DNA from: Thermoleophilia bacterium
GTDB lineage: Bacteria > Actinomycetota > Thermoleophilia > Gaiellales > JAICJC01
Direction of reading: 5' to 3'
Length of the DNA: 9,253 nt
NCBI GenBank assembly: GCA_025928435.1
Contig: JAICJM010000166.1
Coordinates: 1 to 9,253, forward strand
Translations under genes and position numbers: made by a program
Part shown: positions 1-5,743 of the stretch, one piece after another
Position numbering within the stretch: position 1 is the first letter of the stretch
Layout: each line of letters begins with the position of its first letter
The notes under the pieces: model-generated
The model's input: only the letters and a program-made list of their open reading frames with translations
The model's database searches: none
Told to the model about the DNA's origin: nothing

Positions 1-1242
1 GGCCAGGTCGTCGATCTCGTAGTCGGCCCGGCCCGGGTCGAGCAGGTAGGCGGCGATGGCCGTGTCGCCGGCGGGCACCAGCGCAGGGTGCTTGAGCCCG
101 TGCGTGATCACACGCCGGTCGCGCAGCGCCTCGACCACGCGGGCCGCATCGGCCTCCACGACGAGCACGTCGGCGCCGTCGCCTGTGACCGCCGCCCGGC
201 CGCCCCCGACCGCCAGCGCCACGTCGTCGGGAAGCGCCCGCAGGTCGTCGAGTGCCGCCTCGCGCCAGTCGAGCTCCACCCCCTCGATCACCTCGGCCGG
301 CGCGCCCGGCACCGCCTCCTCGAGCTCGTCGACGCGTTTCAGAAGCGCCCGGAACTCGAGCTTGCGAAAGAGGTCCTTCATCGTCGAGCGGTCGGGCGGG
401 GCCGCCACCATCGCGTCGAAGTCGACGTCGATCTCGAGCTCGCGATCGATCGTCGCGAGGATCTTGGAGCGGACCGCATCGTCCGTCGCGGTGCGCAGGT
501 TCTCGCGCCGCTTCTCGCCCGGCACGGCGTCCAGGTTCGCGTAGACGCCCTCCATCGACCCGAACCGCACGAGGAGCTCGGCGGCCGTCTTGTCGCCGAT
601 GCCGGGCACGCCGGGGATGTTGTCGGAGGTGTCCCCCTTCAGCCCGATGAAGTCCGGCACCAGGTCAGGGCCGATGCCATAGCGCTGCATGATCCGGTCG
701 GGCGTGTAGACGACCACGTCGGCGACGCCGCGCGGCGTCATCATGATGCAGACGTTCTCGGAGGCGAGCTGGAACGCGTCGCGGTCGGTCGAGACGACGC
801 ACACGCGGTGCCCGGCCGCCTCGGCCTTCGTCGCGAGCGTGCCGATGACGTCGTCGGCCTCCTTGCCCTCGACGCGGAAGTTGCGGTAGCCGAACGCCTC
901 GACGATCGGGCTGAAGTACGGCACCTGCTGGCGCAGCAGGTCGGGCATCGGCCGCCGGTGGGCCTTGTAGTCGGGGGCCAGCTCGATGCGCGCGGTCGGC
1001 TTCTCATCCCAGGCGACGAGCACCGTCGCCGGGCGGTAGTCCGCGAGCAGCTTCATGAGCATGTTCGCCATGCCGAGAAGCGCGTTCGTCGGGAACCCGT
1101 CGACGGTCTGGAGCTCCTCGGGAAGCGCGTAGAACGCCCGGTAGGCGAGGCCGTTGCCGTCGACCAGGAAGACGTCACACTGCTTGGCCGGGGCGTCGTC
1201 GAGGTTCAGATCCTTCGGCTGAGCCTGCTTGACCGTGGCCAT
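1..1242 (-). CDS. polA: DNA polymerase I, N-terminal part (cut by window edge)
   Basis: This is the first 414 residues of DNA polymerase I, the repair and Okazaki-fragment-processing polymerase; the polymerase domain lies beyond position 1. Residues about 22-300 form the 5'-3' exonuclease (FEN-like) domain. Visible metal-site segments are VDGN (D28), AWDEK (D79), KEADD (E128, D130, D131) and STDRD (D153, D155). A helix-hairpin-helix segment GLKGDTSDNIPGVPGIGDKT spans about 200-219. From about residue 320 a 3'-5' exonuclease-like fold begins and reads AAYLLDPGRADYEIDDLA at the edge, typical of PolA. The ExoI Asp-x-Glu is missing (DDVALAVGGG at 339-348), and the ExoII Asp position reads GLKHP, so proofreading is probably lost, as in Taq and mycobacterial PolA. 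The ATG at 1242 is the best start: the exonuclease domain begins 20 residues later and a -10-like box lies 7 nt upstream. It is divergent from the malic enzyme gene. Confidence 0.95.
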   Translation of the reverse strand, partial: MATVKQAQPKDLNLDDAPAKQCDVFLVDGNGLAYRAFYALPEELQTVDGFPTNALLGMANMLMKLLADYRPATVLVAWDEKPTARIELAPDYKAHRRPMPDLLRQQVPYFSPIVEAFGYRNFRVEGKEADDVIGTLATKAEAAGHRVCVVSTDRDAFQLASENVCIMMTPRGVADVVVYTPDRIMQRYGIGPDLVPDFIGLKGDTSDNIPGVPGIGDKTAAELLVRFGSMEGVYANLDAVPGEKRRENLRTATDDAVRSKILATIDRELEIDVDFDAMVAAPPDRSTMKDLFRKLEFRALLKRVDELEEAVPGAPAEVIEGVELDWREAALDDLRALPDDVALAVGGGRAAVTGDGADVLVVEADAARVVEALRDRRVITHGLKHPALVPAGDTAIAAYLLDPGRADYEIDDLA

Positions 1243-1249
1243 CCTTCGC

Positions 1250-1255
1250 AGCGTA
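1250..1255 (-). promoter_or_regulatory. Candidate -10 box of a leaderless polA promoter
   Basis: On the minus strand TACGCT lies 7 nt before the polA ATG, fitting the TANNNT pattern. Transcription starting about 7 nt downstream would begin at the start codon. The possible -35 (CTGCGA, 17 bp further upstream) is weak. The same hexamer occurs 6 nt before the malic enzyme GTG on the other strand. AAGG directly abuts the ATG with no spacing, so it is a poor ribosome site, which also suits leaderless initiation. This is inference from spacing only. Confidence 0.4.
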
Positions 1256-1365
1256 TCCGAGCCCGCGGCGGCTCGCAGCGCGAGCGTTCCGAGATGGTTG
1301 ATCGGTGACTTTCCGTGATGTCCCGGGCGGCTGCGAACCGAGCAGCGCAAGGACGCACCGAGCGA

Positions 1366-1382
1366 CGCGTGCCTCGCACGCG
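1366..1382. repeat. Short perfect hairpin in the polA/malic enzyme spacer
   Basis: CGCGTGC-CTC-GCACGCG forms a 7-bp perfect stem with a 3-nt loop. It sits in the middle of the 261-bp divergent spacer (1243-1503). No T-tract follows on either strand, so it is not a convincing intrinsic terminator. The rest of the spacer is GC-rich, with GCGAGCGAG-like low complexity, and I see no gene in it. The open plus-strand frame through it encodes only an arginine/alanine-rich stretch. Confidence 0.35.
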
Positions 1383-1491
1383 AGCGAGAGAGGACGCCGC
1401 GATGCGACGGTTCTCAGGCGCAGCCCGAACGACCCTGGTCCGACCGCCGCCGTCGTGCGTCCGGGCGCACGGAAGTCGCCGGTCAACCATC

Positions 1492-1497
1492 TACGCT
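1492..1497 (+). promoter_or_regulatory. Candidate -10 box of a leaderless malic enzyme promoter
   Basis: TACGCT (TANNNT) ends 6 nt before the GTG at 1504. No Shine-Dalgarno-like purine run precedes that GTG, and no good -35 box is seen at 16-18 bp. The identical hexamer and near-identical spacing at polA make a leaderless start plausible. It is a short motif, so chance is possible. Confidence 0.35.
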
Positions 1498-1503
1498 TCG
1501 CGC

Positions 1504-2946
1504 GTGTCACGGAACCCCTCCGTCTCGTACAGCCTGACGATCCGGGTCGAGATCCCCGCGGTGGCCGGCTCGTTCGCCAAGGTGGCCGCCGCGATCGGCG
1601 ACGGCGGCGGCGATCTGGGGGCGATCGACCTCGTGCGCGTGGCCAAGGGCCACCGGGTGCGCGACATCACCGTGTCCGCCTCCGATGCCGACCACGGCCA
1701 GCGGATCGTGGACGCCGTCCGCGGGCTGCCGGGCGTGCGGATCGTGAACGTCTCCGACCGCACCTTCCTGATGCACCTGGGCGGCAAGATCGAGGTACAG
1801 AACAAGGTGCCCGTGAAGACCCGCGACGACCTGTCGATGGCCTACACGCCCGGCGTCGCCCGCGTCTGCATGGCGATCGCCCAGGACCCGGACAAGGCCC
1901 GGGCGCTCACGATCAAGCAGAACGCGGTCGCCGTCGTGACCGACGGCACGGCGGTGCTCGGGCTGGGCGACATCGGCCCCCGCGCGGCCATGCCGGTGAT
2001 GGAAGGCAAGGCGATGCTGTTCAAGGAGTTCGCCGGCATCGACGCGTGGCCGCTCTGCCTCGACACGACCGACACCGACGAGATCATCGCCATCGTGAAG
2101 GCGATCGCCCCGGGCTTCGGCGGCATCAACCTGGAGGACATCGCCGCGCCGCGCTGCTTCGAGATCGAGGGCCGGCTGCGGCGCGAGCTCGACATCCCGG
2201 TCTTCCACGACGACCAGCACGGCACCGCGGTCGTGGTGCTGGCGGGCCTACTGAACGCCGCCCGAGTCGTCGGCAAGCCGATCGGGGACCTGCGCGTCGT
2301 GCTCGTGGGCGTGGGCGCGGCCGGCGTCGCCGTGAGCAAGCTGCTGATGGAGGCGGGCGTGCGCGACATCGTCGGCTGCGATCGCGAGGGGGCGCTCCAC
2401 CCCGGCACCAAGGGGCTCACGGCGATCAAGAAGTGGTACGCCCGCAACACGAACCCGCGCAAGTTCACGGGCACGGCCGATGAGGCGCTGGCCGGCGCCG
2501 ACGTCTTCCTGGGGCTGTCCGGCCCGGGCGCGGTGTCGGTCGAGGCGGTGCGGACGATGGCCGACGACGCGATCGTGTTCGCGATGGCGAACCCCGAGCC
2601 CGAGGTGCCGCCCGAGGACATCGAGGGCATCGCCCGCGTGATCGCGACGGGGCGCTCGGACTACCCGAATCAGATCAACAACGTGCTCGCGTTCCCCGGC
2701 ATCTTTCGGGGCGCGCTCCAGATCGCGGCGACCGGGATCAACGACGCGATGAACCTGGCCGCGGCCCGTGCCATCGCCGCGGTGATCCACGAGGACGAGG
2801 TGAACGAGGAGTACATCATCCCGAGCGTCTTCAACAAGGCCGTCGTGGAGAGCGTCGCCGCCGCCGTCTCGGAGGCGGCCGTGGAGACGGGCGTGGCCCA
2901 GCGCAGCATCGAGCCGCCGACCGACCCGTCGGCGATCTACCGGTAG
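1504..2946 (+). CDS. ACT-domain NAD-type malic enzyme
   Basis: This gene encodes a malate dehydrogenase (oxaloacetate-decarboxylating), which converts malate to pyruvate plus CO2 with reduction of NAD(P) at the anaplerotic node. The 480-residue product starts with an ACT domain (about residues 8-85, YSLTIRVEIPAVAGSFAKV), a small-molecule-binding regulatory module common in this actinobacterial/Firmicute subfamily. The malic enzyme core follows: YTPGVA (Y114), MEGKAMLFKEF (probable catalytic K169), NLEDIAAP (E211, D212) and FHDDQHGTA (D236, D237) for metal. A Rossmann GVGAAG lies at 269-274, and an acidic D293 after strand 2 suggests NAD rather than NADP. The GTG at 1504 is preferred over the ATG at 1315 because the 63 extra residues are low-complexity Arg/Ala/Ser sequence outside any domain, and 480 residues suits the family. 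The gene stands alone, ending 7 nt before a shared hairpin. The ACT ligand cannot be read from sequence. Confidence 0.93.
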   Translation: MSRNPSVSYSLTIRVEIPAVAGSFAKVAAAIGDGGGDLGAIDLVRVAKGHRVRDITVSASDADHGQRIVDAVRGLPGVRIVNVSDRTFLMHLGGKIEVQNKVPVKTRDDLSMAYTPGVARVCMAIAQDPDKARALTIKQNAVAVVTDGTAVLGLGDIGPRAAMPVMEGKAMLFKEFAGIDAWPLCLDTTDTDEIIAIVKAIAPGFGGINLEDIAAPRCFEIEGRLRRELDIPVFHDDQHGTAVVVLAGLLNAARVVGKPIGDLRVVLVGVGAAGVAVSKLLMEAGVRDIVGCDREGALHPGTKGLTAIKKWYARNTNPRKFTGTADEALAGADVFLGLSGPGAVSVEAVRTMADDAIVFAMANPEPEVPPEDIEGIARVIATGRSDYPNQINNVLAFPGIFRGALQIAATGINDAMNLAAARAIAAVIHEDEVNEEYIIPSVFNKAVVESVAAAVSEAAVETGVAQRSIEPPTDPSAIYR

Positions 2947-2952
2947 GAGAAT

Positions 2953-2988
2953 GGGGACAGTCCCCGCCTACGGGCGGGGACTGTCCCC
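2953..2988. terminator. Nested palindrome, probable bidirectional terminator and REP-like element
   Basis: Arms at 2953-2968 and 2973-2988 pair perfectly over 16 bp around the loop TACG, closed by C-G. This gives an extra-stable UNCG-class tetraloop in the plus-strand RNA. Each arm carries a near-palindrome of its own, GGGGAC-A-GTCCCC and GGGGAC-T-GTCCCC. It begins 7 nt after the malic enzyme stop and ends 6 nt before the sigma-gene stop on the other strand, so both transcripts would run into it. There is no long T-tract (plus strand continues GATGTTTC), which is common for terminators in high-GC genomes. The two inverted palindromic units resemble REP/BIME elements. Confidence 0.75.
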
Positions 2989-2994
2989 GATGTT

Positions 2995-4068
2995 TCAGGC
3001 CGCTTCGCTGCGCAGGCCCTGGATCTCGTTCAGGGCTGCCAGCTGGTTCAGCGCATCTGCCTCGAGCTGGCGGACGCGCTCGCGGGTCAGTCCGACCGCG
3101 CGGCCGATCACGTCGTAGTTCTGCGGGTCGCCGCCGTCGAGCCCGAACCGCAGCTCGAGGATGCGGCGCTTGCGCTCCGACAGGTGCTCGAGGCCCGTGA
3201 CCAGCATCTCCTTGCGGAGCGTCTCCTCGACGATCTCCTCGGCCTTCGGGGCCGACTCGTCGGCGATCATGTCGCCCATCTCCGAGTCGCCGTCGTCGCC
3301 GACGGGCGTGTGCATGGACGACGTCCGCGGGAGCGAGCGGGCGTCGACCACGTCGGGCACGGTCACGCCGCTGGCCTTCGAGACCTCGTCGTCGGTCACG
3401 TCACGGCCCAGGCGCGCCTCGAGGGACGCGCGGGTCGCATCGACCCGCCGCACCCGCTCCGACACGTGCACCGGGAGCCGGATCGTGCGCGACTGGTTGG
3501 CGACCGCGCGCTGCACGGCCTGCCGGATCCACCACGTCGCGTACGTCGAGAACTTCAGGTCACGGCGCCAGTCGAACTTCTCGACCGCGCGCACGAGCCC
3601 GATCGTCCCCTCCTGGATCAGGTCCAGGAACGGCACGCCGTGGCCGCGGTAGCGCTTGGCGACCGACACGACGAGTCGCAGGTTCGACTCGATCATGCGC
3701 CGCTTGGCGATCGGGTCGCCCTGCTCGACGAGCTTCGCCAGGCGCTGCTCGTCCTCCTTGGTGAGGAGCGGATGGCGGGAGATGTCGTGCAGGTACCGGT
3801 CGAGGCTGTCCGTCGGGCCCGACGGGGCGGCGGCTGCCACCGCCGCGGGCACGACCACGGGAGCCGACCCGGCGTCGCCGGCGTCGGCCGTGGGCACGAT
3901 CTCGACGCCCTGCTCGGTCAGCTCCGCCGTCAGCGCCTCGAGATCCTCTTCATCCAGCTCGAGATCGACCGCAACCGCCTGGAGCTCCTCCTCCGCGAGG
4001 AGCCCGCGATCATCGGCCGATTCGATCATCAGCCGCACTCGCGGCTCATTCATCAGCTCGGTCGTCAT
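2995..4068 (-). CDS. Sigma-70 factor of the RpoD/SigA type (group 1 or 2)
   Basis: This 357-residue sigma factor directs RNA polymerase to -10/-35 promoters. Residues about 8-58 resemble acidic region 1.1, followed by a Pro/Ala-rich linker to about 86. Region 1.2 is DSLDRYLHDISRHPLLT (87-103). Region 2 covers 121-204, with DLIQEGTIGLVRAVEKFD and the -10-binding FSTYATWWIRQAV. Region 3 runs about 204-250. The 3.2 finger GDDGDSEMGDM (257-267) is like that of primary sigmas. Region 4 runs about 290-345, with the recognition helix GLTRERVRQLE (326-336). ATG 4068 is chosen because GAGG lies 5 nt upstream; the TTG just before it is too close. Regions 1.1 and 3.2 argue for a primary sigma, but K593, R596, K597 and R599 of E. 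coli RpoD correspond here to D338, N341, Q342 and A344. A group 2 paralogue is therefore possible. Confidence 0.9.
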   Translation of the reverse strand: MTTELMNEPRVRLMIESADDRGLLAEEELQAVAVDLELDEEDLEALTAELTEQGVEIVPTADAGDAGSAPVVVPAAVAAAAPSGPTDSLDRYLHDISRHPLLTKEDEQRLAKLVEQGDPIAKRRMIESNLRLVVSVAKRYRGHGVPFLDLIQEGTIGLVRAVEKFDWRRDLKFSTYATWWIRQAVQRAVANQSRTIRLPVHVSERVRRVDATRASLEARLGRDVTDDEVSKASGVTVPDVVDARSLPRTSSMHTPVGDDGDSEMGDMIADESAPKAEEIVEETLRKEMLVTGLEHLSERKRRILELRFGLDGGDPQNYDVIGRAVGLTRERVRQLEADALNQLAALNEIQGLRSEAA

Positions 4069-4081
4069 CAATCCCTCGATA

Positions 4082-4107
4082 GCCCGGTGACGGTCAGCCG
4101 TCCGGGC
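4082..4107 (-). promoter_or_regulatory. Hairpin in the sigma-gene 5' leader, just upstream of the ribosome site
   Basis: GCCCGG (4082-4087) pairs with CCGGGC (4102-4107), and inside it ACGG (4090-4093) pairs with CCGT (4098-4101) around TCAG, with a 2-nt bulge. On the minus strand it ends a few bases before the GAGGG ribosome site of the sigma gene. It could be a leader structure affecting translation or mRNA stability. No U-tract follows, so it is not an obvious terminator. Confidence 0.4.
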
Positions 4108-4111
4108 CTGG

Positions 4112-4146
4112 TAGTTACAAACTATGGCTGCCTACGTGACGTTTAA
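4112..4146 (-). promoter_or_regulatory. Candidate proximal sigma-gene promoter with palindromes
   Basis: On the minus strand TTAAAC (4141-4146) and TAGTTT (4119-4124) are 16 bp apart, a weak -35 and a TANNNT -10. The -10 lies in a 13-bp palindrome TAGTT-ACA-AACTA (plus strand 4112-4124). The -35 overlaps CGTT-T-AACG (4140-4148). A further inverted pair ACGTGA (4134-4139) and TCACGT (4154-4159) flanks the -35. Such stacked dyads could be a regulator binding site. A start here would give a leader of about 45 nt. Confidence 0.3.
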
Positions 4147-4169
4147 CGCTGGCTCACGTGTTTTCATTC

Positions 4170-4220
4170 CCGGGTCGTTGACCCGGCAAACGATCGTCGG
4201 GGGCAGCCCCACCCCGACGA
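4170..4220. repeat. Two tandem hairpins between glnA and the sigma gene
   Basis: The first is CCGGGTC-GTT-GACCCGG (4170-4186), a perfect 7-bp stem. The second pairs TCGTCGGGG (4194-4202) with CCCCGACGA (4212-4220), a perfect 9-bp stem with a 9-nt loop. Both lie downstream of the candidate distal sigma promoter on the minus strand, so they would be in its leader. The second could instead help end glnA transcripts; only a weak run (ATCGTTTG) follows it on the minus strand. Confidence 0.45.
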
Positions 4221-4224
4221 ATAC

Positions 4225-4258
4225 ATTGTACCAGAGGGACGCAAGTTTCGCCTGTCAA
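4225..4258 (-). promoter_or_regulatory. Candidate distal sigma-gene promoter (extended -10)
   Basis: On the minus strand TGGTACAAT gives an extended -10 (TGN plus TACAAT, hexamer at 4225-4230). A perfect TTGACA lies upstream at 4253-4258, but the spacer is 22 bp, too long for normal sigma-70 contact of both boxes, so the extended -10 would have to work alone. The TTGACA sits inside an inverted repeat GCCTGT (4250-4255) and ACAGGC (4275-4280), a possible operator. Transcription from here would give a leader of about 150 nt. The rest of 4259-4300 holds only the end of glnA-side sequence. Confidence 0.4.
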
Positions 4259-4300
4259 CCTAAACACCAGATTAACAGGCAATTCATCCGTCGACGGGCG

Positions 4301-5626
4301 TCAGTACCTGTCCATGTATTCGTCGATCTCCCACTGGTGCACCTGCTCGTTGTAGGCGGCCCACTCCTCCCGCTTGAGGCGCACATACTCGGTGAAGATG
4401 TGGTCGCCGAGGGCTCCGCGCATCACCTCGTCGGCCTCGAGCGCGTCGAGCGCGTGGGACAGATCGTGCGGCAGGCTGCCGATGCCGAGGCCTTTCGAGT
4501 CCTCGGCGCTCAGGTGGTAGATGTTCTGGTTCACGGGCTCGGGCGGCTGCATCCCGCGGTTGATGCCGTCCAGGCCGGCCTCGAGCATGCAGGCCAGCGC
4601 GAGGTACGGGTTGGCCGTCGGGTCGGGCGTGCGCAGCTCGATCCGGGTCGACTGGCCGCGCTTGGCCGGCACCCGGATCGCGGCCGAGCGGTTCCCCGGC
4701 GACCAGGCCACGTAGACCGGCGCCTCGTATCCCGGCAGCAGCCGCTTGTACGAGTTGACCGTCGGGTTGGCGACCGCGGTGATCGCCGGCAGGTGGTCGA
4801 GCACGCCGGCGATGTAGCTGCGGCACTCCGACGAGAGCGAGAGCTCGCCCGACTCGTCCAGGAACGCGTTCTCGTCCCCGCGCGCGAGCGACTGGTTCAC
4901 GTGCATCCCGGAGCCGTTCTCGCCGTGGATCGGCTTGGCCATGAAGGTCGCGTGCATCCCGTGACGGGCGGCGATGGTCTTCACCACCATCCGGAACGTG
5001 ACCAGGTTGTCGGCGGTCGCGAGCGCGTCGGCATGGCGGAAGTCGATCTCGTGCTGCCCGATCGCGACCTCGTGGTGGGCCGCCTCGAGCGAGAAGCCCA
5101 TCTGCTGCAGGGTCAGCTCGATGTCGCGGCGACAGTCCTCGCCGCGGTCGAGCGGGGCGACGTCGAAGTAGGTGGCCGCGTCGTGGGGATCGACGGTGGG
5201 GTTGCCGTCGGCATCGAGCTTGAAGAGGAAGAACTCGGCCTCGGGGCCGACGTTCATCGTGTAGCCCATGTCGGCGGCCCGCTTCAGCACGCGCTTCAGG
5301 TTCGTGCGCGGGTCGCCGGCGAATGGGGTGCCGTCGGGGTCGGCGACGTCGCAGATCAGCCGCGCCGTGCGATTCGCCTCGGTGCCGCGCCACGGGAGCA
5401 CCGTGTACGTGTTCGGGTCGGGCAGGAAGTACATGTCCGACTGCTCGATCCGCTTGAAGCCGCGGATCGACGAGCCGTCGAACATGAGCTCGTTGTCGAG
5501 CGCCTTCTCGAGCTCGTCCACCGGGATCGACACGTTCTTGACGGGGCCGTACGGCTCCGTGAACTGCAGTCGCACGAACGCGACATGGTCGCGCCGGCAG
5601 CGCTCGATGACCTCCTGCCTGTCCAT
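4301..5626 (-). CDS. glnA: Glutamine synthetase type I (GSI-alpha)
   Basis: This enzyme makes glutamine from glutamate, ammonia and ATP as a cytosolic dodecamer. The 441-residue product aligns with Bacillus subtilis GlnA at a constant offset of three residues. Catalytic positions are GPEAEF (E129, E131), HHEVAIGQHE (E186), NGSGMH (H242), the flap YEAP (E301) and RIELR (E330). MFDGSSIRGFKRIEQSD keeps R59, equivalent to the Bacillus Arg62 needed for glutamine feedback inhibition. The ending WEIDEYMDRY is also GSI-alpha-like. The GSI-beta adenylylation motif around Tyr397 (NLYDLP) is absent (NIYHLS at 368-373), as is the beta insertion, so control should be by feedback or transcription rather than adenylylation. 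ATG 5626 has AAGGGGG about 6 nt upstream. It is transcribed towards the sigma gene, separated by 232 bp, and follows the exporter after a hairpin. Confidence 0.97.
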   Translation of the reverse strand: MDRQEVIERCRRDHVAFVRLQFTEPYGPVKNVSIPVDELEKALDNELMFDGSSIRGFKRIEQSDMYFLPDPNTYTVLPWRGTEANRTARLICDVADPDGTPFAGDPRTNLKRVLKRAADMGYTMNVGPEAEFFLFKLDADGNPTVDPHDAATYFDVAPLDRGEDCRRDIELTLQQMGFSLEAAHHEVAIGQHEIDFRHADALATADNLVTFRMVVKTIAARHGMHATFMAKPIHGENGSGMHVNQSLARGDENAFLDESGELSLSSECRSYIAGVLDHLPAITAVANPTVNSYKRLLPGYEAPVYVAWSPGNRSAAIRVPAKRGQSTRIELRTPDPTANPYLALACMLEAGLDGINRGMQPPEPVNQNIYHLSAEDSKGLGIGSLPHDLSHALDALEADEVMRGALGDHIFTEYVRLKREEWAAYNEQVHQWEIDEYMDRY

Positions 5627-5640
5627 CCGCAGCCCCCTTG

Positions 5641-5672
5641 CTCGAATCCCCGTTCTCGAAGGGGCCAGTCTA
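5641..5672 (-). promoter_or_regulatory. Candidate glnA promoter and repeats
   Basis: On the minus strand TAGACT (5667-5672) matches TANNNT and would start transcription near 5660, leaving a leader of about 34 nt with the AAGGGGG ribosome site. No good -35 is seen. The leader has two TTCGAG copies (plus-strand CTCGAA at 5641-5646 and 5655-5660), 14 bp apart, and a small CCCC/GGGG stem. I do not see a GlnR/TnrA-type TGTNAN7TNACA site. Confidence 0.35.
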
Positions 5673-5693
5673 TCGACGCGGACGGACCGCGCC

Positions 5694-5725
5694 CGCGCGG
5701 CCCGGCGGGAGGGCCGGGCCGCGCG
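5694..5725 (-). terminator. Strong GC hairpin after the exporter gene
   Basis: Arms 5694-5706 and 5713-5725 pair perfectly over 13 GC base pairs with a 6-nt loop (GGGAGG). It begins 18 nt after the exporter stop on the minus strand. No U-tract follows, as often in high-GC genomes. It separates the exporter transcript from the glnA promoter. Confidence 0.65.
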
Positions 5726-5743
5726 AGAGGGGCAGGTCAGGCA

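Noticed and set aside
88..1308. A 406-codon plus-strand frame opposite polA
   Set aside because: Antisense shadow of the PolA exonuclease coding region; low-complexity Arg/His/Val/Asp product.
1315..1503. N-terminal extension of the malic enzyme from ATG 1315
   Set aside because: The 63 extra residues are Arg/Ala/Ser-rich, outside the ACT domain, and would exceed the usual family length.
1305..2483. A second plus-strand frame overlapping the malic enzyme
   Set aside because: Arg/Gly-rich product in the wrong frame; the malic enzyme motifs are in the frame starting at 1504.
4231..4252. A classical TTGACA/TACAAT promoter for the sigma gene
   Set aside because: The two boxes match consensus well but are 22 bp apart, outside the 16-19 bp range; kept only as an extended -10 candidate.
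4494..4526. GlnE adenylylation site in glutamine synthetase
   Set aside because: The tyrosine is present (NIYHLS) but the NLYDLP motif and the GSI-beta insertion are not; Bacillus GlnA also has this tyrosine without modification.
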